Source: Bryobacteraceae bacterium (GTDB taxonomy: Bacteria > Acidobacteriota > Terriglobia > Bryobacterales > Bryobacteraceae). Taken from it: a stretch of 64,000 nt of DNA. The notes beneath the pieces are model-generated. The model was not told the DNA's origin. It did not search any database and saw nothing but the letters and a program-made list of their open reading frames with translations. The stretch covers positions 1 to 64,000 of the forward strand of contig JAIEMJ010000030.1 in assembly GCA_019752335.1 (NCBI GenBank), given 5' to 3'. How positions within the stretch are numbered: the stretch's first letter is position 1; the number at the start of each line of letters is the position of its first letter. Below, piece after piece: positions 53,328 to 62,076 of this stretch. The position numbers were made by a program, and so were the translations under genes.

Positions 53328-56300
53328 TTAGAACATGAAGCGCAGCGCGAACTGCGTCCGGCGCTGCGTGCCGTCCTGCGTGCTGAAGATTTTACCGAAG
53401 TTAGGATCACCAAAGATCCGGTTCGGTCCGCCAAACTGCGGCTTGTTGGTCAGGTTGAACGCTTCGGCGCGGAACTGGAGCCGGAAGCGTTCGGTGATGC
53501 GGATGGCCTTGAACAAGGAGAGGTCCATGTTCGATTGACCGGGCACGCGATTCGTTTGTAAGCCCAAGCTGCCAGGCGTTCCCGGGGTGGTTCTAGCGAG
53601 GTTGCCGATGTCGAACCACTGGTTCGGCGTACGGCCACCGGAGGGAGCGGCGTCGGAGTCCTTACCGGCAATAGCGTCTGGTTGGCAATTATTGAAGGTG
53701 CCAGGGCAACTGACGACACCCAGGGTATACGGAGCGCCCGTGCGAATCGTCAGAATGCCGTTCACCTGCCAGTCACCCAATACGGCGTTGGCGGCCCGGT
53801 TGTCAATGGCGAACTTCTTACCTTTGCCGAATGGCAGGTCGTACAGGAAGCTGGCTGTCGTGCTGTGGCGGATATCCCAACCGGCGTCCGCATAGGCGGC
53901 CGAGAAGTTACGGGCGTCCTTAGGACCATTGCCAGCCGAACCGCTCAGCGTGGTTCCGGAAGTAGCTAAGGCGTGGCCCCAAGTGTAGGCCACGAGGTAC
54001 TGCAACCCGCTGGAGAAGCGCTTCTCGAATTTTGCCGTAAGGCCAGCGTAGCGGCCAAATCCGAAGGTGGTGGTATTGTTCACGCCACCGAGATTGGGGA
54101 TGGGGCGAAGGGCCTGAGTGTTGAGGTTGGGGAGCGGGTTGACATACCAGGCGTTCGGATCAGAGAAATGCAATTGGTGAGCCTGGTGGTTGCCCACGTA
54201 GGCTAACTCGAAGGCGTTGCCGCCGCGGAACTCGCGTTGCACGGAAAGATTCCACTTGTGAACGAGCGGGTTGCGGAAGTTTTGCGCGACGCTACGGAAG
54301 TTGACCGGCGCATTGAGCGAGAAGATGTTGAGCGGGAAACCACTCGTCACACCCTGGTTCGCGTTGAAGAAGGGATTTGGCTCGAACAGGCTGACATTGC
54401 CAGGCCGCAGGAGAGTAGTGGTTTGGTTGAAAGGCACACCTTCGCCGCGATTTGGATTGCCGCCCTGGTTCTCTTCGCCGCCGTAGAAGATACCGTAGCC
54501 GGCGCGGACGACGGTCTTCGGCGTGATGGTGTAAGCGAAACCAATGCGCGGAGCAATACTCGTCTTGTCCCACTTGATAAGCGTGTCGCTCACTTCGCCG
54601 CGGGAGACTTTCACATTGGAGAAGTCGGTCGCGAAGTTCGGGGGCAGCGGAGCGTTTTGATCCTTGCCCTTGGGGATGAAGAGGGTGAGTTTGTCGAAGT
54701 CAAAGTTAGCTTGGCGGCCAAACTTCTCTCCGATCGGAGAGAAGAGCTCATAGCGTACGCCGTAGTTGATGGTGAGCTTGCTATTCACCTTCCAATCGTC
54801 CTGGGCGTAAAAGGCCCACGCTGACTTTTGTGACGAAATAAAGTTGGTAGTCGACAACTGACCTTGAGAAACACGCCCTAGCAGGAAAGAGGCATAGCCA
54901 TCGCCCGTGAGATTCGCCAAATTGTCGGCGCCATTCGGGAAGGAGGTTTCGGTGCGATTAAACGTCCAGTTGCCGTGCGGGCTGGGGAATTGGAAAAAGG
55001 GGAACTTGATGGGCCGGAACTCGCCGCCGAAGCGGAGGGAATGGCTCTTCTTCTGGATGGACAGGTTCTGGATAAAGTCCCAGACGTTGTTGTATTCCTT
55101 CGAGGGCAGCCAATCGGATGCGCCGAAACCAGAATAACGGTCGATGTTCGTGGAGGGAAGTCCGCCATTGAGCGGTCCGGTCGGATTATACCCGCCGATA
55201 CCGAAGGCCTTGAACTGATCCACATCGGGCAGGGCCTGGGTGCGCGCGGTCACGAGACGGGAGAAAGCCACCCGCGTCTCCGAGATCACCGTGGGCGACC
55301 AGGTGCGCGTGTAAGAGAGCATCGCGTTGCGGGCCAAGGTCTGTTCGATGTTGGAAGCGAAGTAAGTTCCATCCAAGGCGCCGGGAAGCGGAGCCCCGTT
55401 GACTTGATTGCGTTCCGACCAGGAGACGCTGCCGAACAGATTGTCTTTGTCGCTCAGGCGATGATCGAGGCGAATGTCGAACTGCTTCACGCCCTGCGTG
55501 CCGGAGGTAGTGGTGAAGAAGTTATTCTGCGGGATGCCGAGTCCAACATTTACGTTAGGCGCGGGAAACAAGTCAGCCATTTTCTTAGCCGCAGGATCAA
55601 GCCGCGAAGCGGGAATCGTATTATTGGCGAAGGGCAAGCGAACCAAGCCACTGGTGCCGTTGGCGTAGGTTCCCATGGACTGCGTCGCGGGATCGTAGAT
55701 CGTGCCTTCACGAGTGCTGGTTAAGGCGCTCGCAATGGCGCGATTGGTGCCAAGCAACTCCGAAAAGTTACCCGAACGCATCGCGGGAGAGGGAATGCTG
55801 AAGAAAGCGGAGGTGCCTAAGCCTGGAACGGCGCCGCCAGTGGAACGGATCTCGGTACCCTGGTAATCGGCAAACCAGAAAGTGCGATTCTTGATGGCCG
55901 GACCACCGACGGCGGCGCCGAATTGGTTCTGCTTGAACGGACCACGCTTCACGCCGTTGCGATTGTTTTCCCAGCGGTTCGCGTTAGCTTTGTCGTTCTG
56001 CAGGTACTCGAACAACGTACCGTGCAACTGATTTGTGCCGCTTTTGATGGTCACATTCACGACGCCGCCGGCGCCGCGACCGTATTCGGCGTTGTAGCCG
56101 TTGGTCATGACGCGCATTTCCCCGATGGCCTCTACGGAGGGTCCAATCACGAAAGAGGTTTGATTCAGAAAGTCGATGACGTTGACATTGTTGTCGACGC
56201 CGTTGAGCAAAAAGTTGTTTTGGCCATTGGAACGGACACCATTCGCGGAGAAACCACCGCCGGTGGCATCGCGGGCGCCGGGTTCATTGGGAACCACGCC

Positions 56301-56783
56301 GGGCGAAAGCCGGGCTAGGTAGGCAAAATTGCGCGTGCCGCCCAGGGGTAGTTCTGACACCTGTTTGGCGTCAACACTGGCGCCGATGATGGTGGACTCC
56401 GTTTGCAGCACTGCGACTTCGCCAGTGACGTCAATATTGGTCGCCACATCGCCGACCTGCATTTGCAGATCTACGCCCGTCCGGTCGCCAGCCGTGAGAG
56501 GAACATTGCGCCGGGTGGACTTCTTAAAGCCAGCAGCTTCCACAGTGATGGAATAGATACCTGGCTTCAGGGCCGGGCGGGCGTACTCGCCGCCACTGGT
56601 GGTCACCAAGTCGTACTTCAGTCCAGTAGCGTCTTCGGTGATGGTGACTTTGGCGTTGGGAATTCCTGCGCCAGCCGGATCAGTAACGGTACCAACGAGG
56701 GTAGCTAAATCGCGTTGCGCGAAGGCCTGAAAGGCGAGCAGCAACACAGGTAACACAACGCGCAACAAGGCGGGTGGCTTCAT
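53328..56783 (-). CDS. Oar-like TonB-dependent receptor, first gene of the seven-gene run
   Basis: 1151 residues from the ATG at 56783; the open frame to 56954 adds a non-signal leader. The signal peptide ends at AFAQ. A carboxypeptidase-regulatory domain follows (TVTDPAGAGIPNAKVTITED), then the plug (SELPLGGTRNFAYLARLSPG and FSANGVRSNGQNNFLLNGVD). A very long beta-barrel ends QFALRFMF with a terminal phenylalanine. It resembles the 12.65 kb receptor. The promoter region is AT-rich and divergent from an ASPIC gene. The transported ligand is unknown; the molybdoenzyme and hydrolase-like proteins in the same run suggest a polymeric or organic substrate processed at the surface (inference). Confidence 0.88.
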   Translation of the reverse strand: MKPPALLRVVLPVLLLAFQAFAQRDLATLVGTVTDPAGAGIPNAKVTITEDATGLKYDLVTTSGGEYARPALKPGIYSITVEAAGFKKSTRRNVPLTAGDRTGVDLQMQVGDVATNIDVTGEVAVLQTESTIIGASVDAKQVSELPLGGTRNFAYLARLSPGVVPNEPGARDATGGGFSANGVRSNGQNNFLLNGVDNNVNVIDFLNQTSFVIGPSVEAIGEMRVMTNGYNAEYGRGAGGVVNVTIKSGTNQLHGTLFEYLQNDKANANRWENNRNGVKRGPFKQNQFGAAVGGPAIKNRTFWFADYQGTEIRSTGGAVPGLGTSAFFSIPSPAMRSGNFSELLGTNRAIASALTSTREGTIYDPATQSMGTYANGTSGLVRLPFANNTIPASRLDPAAKKMADLFPAPNVNVGLGIPQNNFFTTTSGTQGVKQFDIRLDHRLSDKDNLFGSVSWSERNQVNGAPLPGALDGTYFASNIEQTLARNAMLSYTRTWSPTVISETRVAFSRLVTARTQALPDVDQFKAFGIGGYNPTGPLNGGLPSTNIDRYSGFGASDWLPSKEYNNVWDFIQNLSIQKKSHSLRFGGEFRPIKFPFFQFPSPHGNWTFNRTETSFPNGADNLANLTGDGYASFLLGRVSQGQLSTTNFISSQKSAWAFYAQDDWKVNSKLTINYGVRYELFSPIGEKFGRQANFDFDKLTLFIPKGKDQNAPLPPNFATDFSNVKVSRGEVSDTLIKWDKTSIAPRIGFAYTITPKTVVRAGYGIFYGGEENQGGNPNRGEGVPFNQTTTLLRPGNVSLFEPNPFFNANQGVTSGFPLNIFSLNAPVNFRSVAQNFRNPLVHKWNLSVQREFRGGNAFELAYVGNHQAHQLHFSDPNAWYVNPLPNLNTQALRPIPNLGGVNNTTTFGFGRYAGLTAKFEKRFSSGLQYLVAYTWGHALATSGTTLSGSAGNGPKDARNFSAAYADAGWDIRHSTTASFLYDLPFGKGKKFAIDNRAANAVLGDWQVNGILTIRTGAPYTLGVVSCPGTFNNCQPDAIAGKDSDAAPSGGRTPNQWFDIGNLARTTPGTPGSLGLQTNRVPGQSNMDLSLFKAIRITERFRLQFRAEAFNLTNKPQFGGPNRIFGDPNFGKIFSTQDGTQRRTQFALRFMF

Positions 56784-56834
56784 AACATCAACCCCACAAA
56801 GAATTTTTACAGCTTGGTGAACAATATCATCTCG

Positions 56835-56870
56835 TGTCAATAACTGCAATGATGGTTTCTTTAATGTCAA
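56835..56870. promoter_or_regulatory. Direct repeat TGTCAA in the divergent promoter region
   Basis: TGTCAA occurs at 56835-56840 and 56865-56870, exactly 30 bases apart; on the minus strand it reads TTGACA, the -35 consensus. It lies in the 92-base, AT-rich gap between the receptor start (56783) and the ASPIC gene start (56876). It could be two binding sites or minus-strand -35 elements; no ideal -10 partner at 17 bases is evident. Confidence 0.35.
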
Positions 56871-56875
56871 GGCGC

Positions 56876-58537
56876 ATGAAGAACTTAATGTACTTTTTAA
56901 TATTTCTCCTGGCCGACGGCCGCGGAGTCTACTTCGAAGACGTGGCCGCCGCATGGGGAATCACGCAAAAGAACGTGTTTGGCGGGGAAAAACGGAAGGA
57001 TTTTATCCTGGAGACCACGGGCAATGGCGTTGCCATCGTCGACGCCGATGGCGACGGACGGGAGGATCTGTTGCTCCTCAACGGCACGCGGCTAGCCCCG
57101 GTGGCGGGACAAAAGAGTCTGCCGGCCCTCTATCGGAACGAGGGCGACGGAAAATTTACATCCTTAATCAATAGCGGATTCGAAGTGGAGGGCTGGGCAC
57201 AGGGCGTCTGCGCCGGCGACGTCGACAACGACGGACGGGTCGACTTATTGATCACCTACTATGGTCACAATCGCCTCTATCGCAACGAAGGTGGAGAACG
57301 TTTCGCCGACATTACGGCGAGGTCCGGCCTGCCGGCCTCGGGGGTGCGCTTTGGCTCTGGCTGCACGTTTCTCGACTATGACCGTGACGGGCGTTTGGAT
57401 CTCTTCGTCGCGAACTACGTGAATATTGACCTCGCGAAGACACCGAAGCCGGGCCAAGGCCAGTACTGCGTGTGGAAAGAGATTCCCGTGATGTGCGGCC
57501 CGCGCGGCTTGCCGCTCGCCACCAATTTGCTGTATCATCAGGAGCCGGACGGCCGGTTTCGCGACGTGTCGAATGCGGCGGGCATCTTAAAACCAGGTGG
57601 ACGCTATGCACTGCAAGCCGTCAGCGCGGACTTCGACAACGACGGTTGGCCCGATCTCTACGTCGCCTGCGACATGACGCCCAGCTTGCTCTATCGCAAC
57701 AAAGGCAACGGAACCTTCGAGGAGCGCGGCGAACCCGCGGGCGTGGCTTTCAACGCTGACGGACGGTTGCAGGCCGGCATGGGCGTAGCCGTGGCGGACT
57801 TCAACCACGACGGCTATCTCGACATCGCCAAGACAAATTTTTCTGGTGACTTGACGTCGCTGTTCCTGAACGAAGACGGCAAATTCTTCACCGACGTCTC
57901 CGCCCAGGCTGGCCTGGGCGCGCGGCAGTTGCTGGGCTGGGGCGCCGCGTTCGTTGACTTCGATGACGATGGCCATACGGACCTGCTCACGGTGAATGGC
58001 CATGTCTATCCGGAAGTGGAAGGCTCGCCCGTCGGCGACCGTTACCGGCAGGAGACGCTGTTCTTCCGCAATCTGGGCAACGGCAAGTTTTCCGACTGGA
58101 CAGCGAAGAGCGGCCCCGCGCTCGCTACGCCCCGTATCTCACGGGGCCTGGCGGTAGGCGATCTGGATCAGGATGGCCGCCCTGAGGCGGTGATCCTCAA
58201 TATGAACGAGTTGCCCACGGTGCTCAAGAACACGGCGCCCAGCGGCAATTTTCTGAACTTGCGCTTAGCGGGGGCGAAAAGCAATCGCGCAGCGATCGGC
58301 GCCCGCGTCACCGTAATGTCCGGCGGCGTGCGGCAGGTGGCCGAGGTAATGAGCGGCTCCAGCTTCTATTCGCAGAACTCGCTTACCTTGCATTTCGGCC
58401 TCGACGTGGCGAAGTCCGCTGGAGTCACGGTACGGTGGCCGAGCGGTAAGACGGAGGAGTGGAAAGAGCTCAGCGTGAACGCGATCTGTCAACTTACGGA
58501 AGGACAAAAGGCGGCGGCTTGCCAAGGCTACCCATGA
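56876..58537 (+). CDS. FG-GAP/ASPIC-UnbV (CRTAC1-like) exported protein
   Basis: About 553 residues from the ATG at 56876, which gives a signal-like MKNLMYFLIFLLADG; the frame opens at 56834. At least five FG-GAP repeats carry calcium-type Asp loops (DADGDGREDLLL, DVDNDGRVDLLI, DYDRDGRLDLFV, DFDNDGWPDLYV, DFDDDGHTDLLT). The C-terminal ASPIC/UnbV domain follows (RLAGAKSNRAAIGARVTV, VTVRWPSGKTEEW). No TPR is fused here; a separate TPR gene follows with an ATGA overlap. It is a paralogue of the ASPIC part of the 49-52 kb protein, encoded divergently. Confidence 0.88.
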   Translation: MKNLMYFLIFLLADGRGVYFEDVAAAWGITQKNVFGGEKRKDFILETTGNGVAIVDADGDGREDLLLLNGTRLAPVAGQKSLPALYRNEGDGKFTSLINSGFEVEGWAQGVCAGDVDNDGRVDLLITYYGHNRLYRNEGGERFADITARSGLPASGVRFGSGCTFLDYDRDGRLDLFVANYVNIDLAKTPKPGQGQYCVWKEIPVMCGPRGLPLATNLLYHQEPDGRFRDVSNAAGILKPGGRYALQAVSADFDNDGWPDLYVACDMTPSLLYRNKGNGTFEERGEPAGVAFNADGRLQAGMGVAVADFNHDGYLDIAKTNFSGDLTSLFLNEDGKFFTDVSAQAGLGARQLLGWGAAFVDFDDDGHTDLLTVNGHVYPEVEGSPVGDRYRQETLFFRNLGNGKFSDWTAKSGPALATPRISRGLAVGDLDQDGRPEAVILNMNELPTVLKNTAPSGNFLNLRLAGAKSNRAAIGARVTVMSGGVRQVAEVMSGSSFYSQNSLTLHFGLDVAKSAGVTVRWPSGKTEEWKELSVNAICQLTEGQKAAACQGYP

Positions 58538-59274
58538 CTTTTCTCGCTATATTACTTTTTGCACAGATTACCAAGCCGCCCGAGTTTGAAGACGCGGGTA
58601 AATTTGCCACAAGTCCGGCGGCGGGAACGGTGGATGGGTCGTCCCATGTGGCGGCGGAACGGGCGGTGGTCAATCAGGAGTTACTCGCAATTTTGCGCCG
58701 GCTGCCGGGATATGCCGAGGGGGTGCACCTCATCGAAGGCCAAATGCCGGGAGCGGCACAGGCGCACTTCGAGGCGAAGCGTCAGCGGGTGGGTGTCGCG
58801 GTGACGCTGTTTCTAGCAGGCAAAGCCGAGGAGAGCGCCGAGTTGCTTTGCAAACTGGCGAAAGAGAAAGAACATTCCGCGTTGCCGGTGATCGGTGAAA
58901 CGATTGGCGTAGCGCCAGCCTGGAGCCAGCGCCTGTTGGCTGCGATTCAATCCTTGTCGCGTCCGCCATCATCCGTAAGTGAGTACTATTTGGGCCGCGC
59001 GTTGTTGAAGCAGGAGCCGCCACACGTGGTGGAGGCGCGGCGGCATCTCGCACGTTCTGCCAGATTGGACGTGAAAGCGACGGCCGCACTGCTGGAGTTG
59101 GCCCGGCAGGCGCCGCAGCCGGAGGAGGCCATCCAGTGGCTGGAGGAAGCTCTGCGGCGAAATGGCCGGCTGGGCGTGGCTCACTATCGTTTGGCGCAGC
59201 TGTACCGGGCGGACGGCCAAATGGAAAAGAGCCGCCAGCATTTGCGCGAATTTGAAGCCTCGCGCGGCAAGTAG
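58534..59274 (+). CDS. TPR-repeat protein coupled to the ASPIC gene
   Basis: 246 residues from the ATG at 58534, overlapping the upstream stop as ATGA; the frame from 58459 is too long. A short hydrophobic start (TFLAILLFAQ) suggests export. TPR-like helix pairs occupy most of the protein (GQMPGAAQAHFEAKRQRVGV, VSEYYLGRALLKQEPPHVVE, AIQWLEEALRRNGRLGVAHY). Together with the upstream gene it recreates, as two polypeptides, the ASPIC-TPR arrangement fused in the 1001-residue protein of the minus arm. Confidence 0.8.
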   Translation: MTFLAILLFAQITKPPEFEDAGKFATSPAAGTVDGSSHVAAERAVVNQELLAILRRLPGYAEGVHLIEGQMPGAAQAHFEAKRQRVGVAVTLFLAGKAEESAELLCKLAKEKEHSALPVIGETIGVAPAWSQRLLAAIQSLSRPPSSVSEYYLGRALLKQEPPHVVEARRHLARSARLDVKATAALLELARQAPQPEEAIQWLEEALRRNGRLGVAHYRLAQLYRADGQMEKSRQHLREFEASRGK

Positions 59275-59302
59275 CGGGGCTGTGATAGTCTCGTAGAGTC
59301 TC

Positions 59303-59312
59303 TGAAATTTCA
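59303..59312. promoter_or_regulatory. 10-bp palindrome upstream of the sugar-acid operon
   Basis: TGAAATTTCA is a perfect palindrome 3 bases before the ATG of the first gene (59316). No Shine-Dalgarno sequence is visible there. It may be an operator for the GntR-type regulator encoded in the same operon. Confidence 0.35.
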
Positions 59313-59315
59313 CAT

Positions 59316-60197
59316 ATGCACGGCATCTTCCCCATTCTGAACACGACGTTTCACGCCGACGGGTCGCTCGACCTCGAAAGCCAACTGCGGCTGGTGGACT
59401 ACCTGTTGGAGGCGGGCGCGCACGGCCTCGGTCTCTTCGGCAACGCGAGTGAGGGCTATGCCCTGGGCGAAGATGAGCGGCGCACGCTGCTCGTAGCCAT
59501 CGCCGGTCACGTGAAGGGCCGCGTGCCGTTGGTGGTATCGACGGGCGCTACCGGGACTGACCTGGCCGCGCGCGCCAGCCAGACCGCCCAGGATCTCGGC
59601 GCCAATGCGCTCATGGTGCTGCCGCCGTACTACTTGAAGCCGGGCGCTGACGGTCTGATGGTCTATTTCGAAGCCATCTCGCGCGCAGTCCGGATCCCGA
59701 TCATGGTGCAGGATGCGCCACTGATGTCGCAAGTACCGATGCCGGCCGGGCTGCTGGTGAGGATGGCGCGGGAGATTGAGCACGTCTCGCTCGTCAAAGT
59801 AGAAGCGCCGCCGACGGCGGTGAAGTTCACGCAGATTCTGGAGTCGAAGCCGCCGGTGACGCTCTTTGGCGGGCTGAACGGGAACTTCTTTATCGAAGAG
59901 TACGACCGCGGCTCGCGCGGCATGATGCCGGGTTCGGATATGATTCCGGAGTTTGTGCGGTTGTGGAACTTACTCGAAAACGGCGCGCGGGAAGAGGCCT
60001 GGAAGTTGTTCGTCCACTTACTGCCGCTAATTCGTTTTGAGTTACAACCCGGGCTGGGCGTGTCCGCCATGAAACATAACTTAGTGGCCAAGGGAATTAT
60101 TGCCAACGCGCGGGTGCGGCATCCTACTTCAGAAGTCGACGCCGCCGGCTTGCAGGAGCTAGCCTTCTTGAGAGACTGGATGGCGCGCCTGAATTGA
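59316..60197 (+). CDS. DapA-family lyase/dehydratase (sugar-acid type)
   Basis: 293-residue class I aldolase of the dihydrodipicolinate synthase/N-acetylneuraminate lyase family. The Schiff-base lysine lies in VSLVKVEAPP, the catalytic Tyr in VLPPYYLKPG, and the G-N-A/S segment reads LFGNASEGYAL. The surroundings (MFS permease, GntR regulator, enolase-type dehydratase) point to a 2-keto-3-deoxy sugar-acid lyase or dehydratase rather than lysine synthesis. No clear ribosome site precedes the ATG. The stop overlaps the TTG start of the permease. Confidence 0.86.
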   Translation: MHGIFPILNTTFHADGSLDLESQLRLVDYLLEAGAHGLGLFGNASEGYALGEDERRTLLVAIAGHVKGRVPLVVSTGATGTDLAARASQTAQDLGANALMVLPPYYLKPGADGLMVYFEAISRAVRIPIMVQDAPLMSQVPMPAGLLVRMAREIEHVSLVKVEAPPTAVKFTQILESKPPVTLFGGLNGNFFIEEYDRGSRGMMPGSDMIPEFVRLWNLLENGAREEAWKLFVHLLPLIRFELQPGLGVSAMKHNLVAKGIIANARVRHPTSEVDAAGLQELAFLRDWMARLN

Positions 60198-61393
60198 ACC
60201 GAGTACGCTGGTACATCGCGGGATTGCTCTTCCTGTCGTCGGTAATTAACTACGTCGACCGGCAAGTGCTCTCCGTGGTGGCGCCGGTACTGACGAAAGA
60301 GCTGCACATTTCGCCCGTCGGTTACGCGAATATCCTGCAAGCTTTTCTGATTCCCTACACCTTGATGTACATCGGCTCCGGCTTTCTGGTGGACCGGTGG
60401 GGAGCGCGTAAGTCGCTGGCCATTTTTATGGTGTGGTGGTCCACGGCGAACATGCTGCACGGCTTCGCGCGCGGCGCGCTGAGCTTGGCTTTTTTCCGCG
60501 GTTTGCTCGGAATTGGTGAACCCGGCAACTTTATGGCGGGGTTTCGCGCGATCTCGGAGTGGTATCCGCCCAAGGAGAAGGCCTTCGTAAATGGCCTACT
60601 GAATGGCGGCGCCGCCGCCGGCGCCATTGTTGCACCGCCGTTGGTGGCTTGGCTCTCGATTCGGTATGGCTGGCGCATGGCCTTCGTCGGTACAGGTGCG
60701 CTGGGCTTTCTGTGGCTGATTGCCTGGCTGTGGATCGTCCCCCGGCAAGCGCCCGCGGACGTAGTGTCCACGGCGCATCGCGAGCCATGGCTCAAGTTAC
60801 TCGGCTTGCGCGATACCTGGTCCTTGCTGTTGCCGCGTTTTGTCTCGGACCCGGTCTGGTGGTTCTACTTACTCTGGCTGCCGAAGTATCTGGCGGACCA
60901 GCGTGGATTTACGATGCGGGAAATCGGGTTACTCGCCTGGATGCCGTATCTGGCCGCTGACCTCGGCGCGGTGGCGGGCGGTATGTTTACAGGTTGGCTG
61001 GTAAAACGCGGCACTCCGGTGGTGCGGGCGCGCGCCATGGGCATGTGGCCGTTTACTTTGGTGATGCCGCTGAGTGTATTGATTCCGGCAGCCTCCACGG
61101 AAGTAGCGCTGGGGATTATCTGTGTCGTCGCTTTCGCGCATATGGCTTGGAAGACGAACCTGCAGACGGTGACGAACGATATCTTTCCGTTGCCGGTGGT
61201 GGGGTCAGTCTCGGGCATCATCGCCTTTGGCAGCGGACTGGGGGGCTCACTCTTCACCAGCTTAACCGGATGGGTGGTGCAGCATATCTCTTACGACGCG
61301 ATCTTCTATGTGATGGGTTTCTTGCACCCCGCCGCCTATTTGATCTTCCGGGCGCTACAGCCTTGCGCCAAAATGAGAGAGGGTAAATCGTGA
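60194..61393 (+). CDS. MFS sugar-acid (hexuronate/ACS-type) transporter
   Basis: 399-residue 12-helix permease of the anion:cation symporter MFS group. The N-terminus RWYIAGLLFLSSVINYVDRQVLSVVAP is the known ExuT/GudP-like pattern, here shown in two pieces of a longer motif (residues 5-32). It also has GEPGNFMAGFRAISEWYPP and the central loop between helices 6 and 7. The start is TTG at 60194, overlapping the upstream stop as TTGA. Likely cargo is a hexuronate, aldonate or aldarate. Regulation is probably by the adjacent GntR protein. Confidence 0.88.
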   Translation: MNRVRWYIAGLLFLSSVINYVDRQVLSVVAPVLTKELHISPVGYANILQAFLIPYTLMYIGSGFLVDRWGARKSLAIFMVWWSTANMLHGFARGALSLAFFRGLLGIGEPGNFMAGFRAISEWYPPKEKAFVNGLLNGGAAAGAIVAPPLVAWLSIRYGWRMAFVGTGALGFLWLIAWLWIVPRQAPADVVSTAHREPWLKLLGLRDTWSLLLPRFVSDPVWWFYLLWLPKYLADQRGFTMREIGLLAWMPYLAADLGAVAGGMFTGWLVKRGTPVVRARAMGMWPFTLVMPLSVLIPAASTEVALGIICVVAFAHMAWKTNLQTVTNDIFPLPVVGSVSGIIAFGSGLGGSLFTSLTGWVVQHISYDAIFYVMGFLHPAAYLIFRALQPCAKMREGKS

Positions 61394-62076
61394 CCGCTCT
61401 TCCCAAGATCCGACAAGAACGCGCCATGGATACGGTGCATGAGGCGTTGCGCCAGGCGATTCTCAGTAGTTCGTTGCGGCCTGGTGAGCGTCTGAATCCG
61501 GGTGACCTCGCCGCGCAACTCGGCGTCAGCTTGATGCCTGTCCGGCACGCGATTCAGCTCTTGGCTGCCGAGGGGCTGGTGGAAGTCCGGCCGCGTAGCG
61601 GCACGTTTGTCGCCAGCGTCTCGGCGAAGGAAGTGCGGGAGACCTTCGAGATTCGCTGCGCCCTGGAATGCCTGGCGGTGGAGAAGGCGGTAAGCAATTT
61701 TTCCCTGGCCGACCGGAAGGAGATGCGCCGGCTCTGCAACGCCATGAGCCGGGTGCCGCGCAGCGAGGCGGAGCATCGGCGGCATGAGCAAAACAATGCG
61801 GATTTCCATCGCCTGTTTTTGGAAGCGGCGGGAAATGCCAAGCTACTCGAAATGTACGCGAGCCTGCGGGCGCACATCCAGATTGCCGGCGTCCATGCGG
61901 GCGACGTGGATTGGCGGACGCGCGTGACGCAAGAAGCCGCCGAGCACGAGGCCATCGTGGCGGCAGTGGAAGCCCGCGACGCGGCGGCGGCGGTAGAGGC
62001 GATGCGGCGGCACATCACTCGCTCTTGCGAGAGCTTGGCCCGCGCGGTGGAGACGAAGAATGGCCACGCGAATTGA
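61390..62076 (+). CDS. GntR-family regulator with FCD domain
   Basis: 228 residues. The N-terminal winged helix shows RQAILSSSLRPGERLNPGDLA, then LAAQLGVSLMPVRHAIQLLAAEGLVEVRPRSGTFV (read in two parts, about residues 36-75). The C-terminal FCD helical domain binds an organic acid, with metal-type His in NADFHRLF and later HIQ-type positions. It starts at a GTG overlapping the permease stop as GTGA. It probably represses this operon until the sugar acid is present. Confidence 0.88.
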   Translation: MTALPKIRQERAMDTVHEALRQAILSSSLRPGERLNPGDLAAQLGVSLMPVRHAIQLLAAEGLVEVRPRSGTFVASVSAKEVRETFEIRCALECLAVEKAVSNFSLADRKEMRRLCNAMSRVPRSEAEHRRHEQNNADFHRLFLEAAGNAKLLEMYASLRAHIQIAGVHAGDVDWRTRVTQEAAEHEAIVAAVEARDAAAAVEAMRRHITRSCESLARAVETKNGHAN

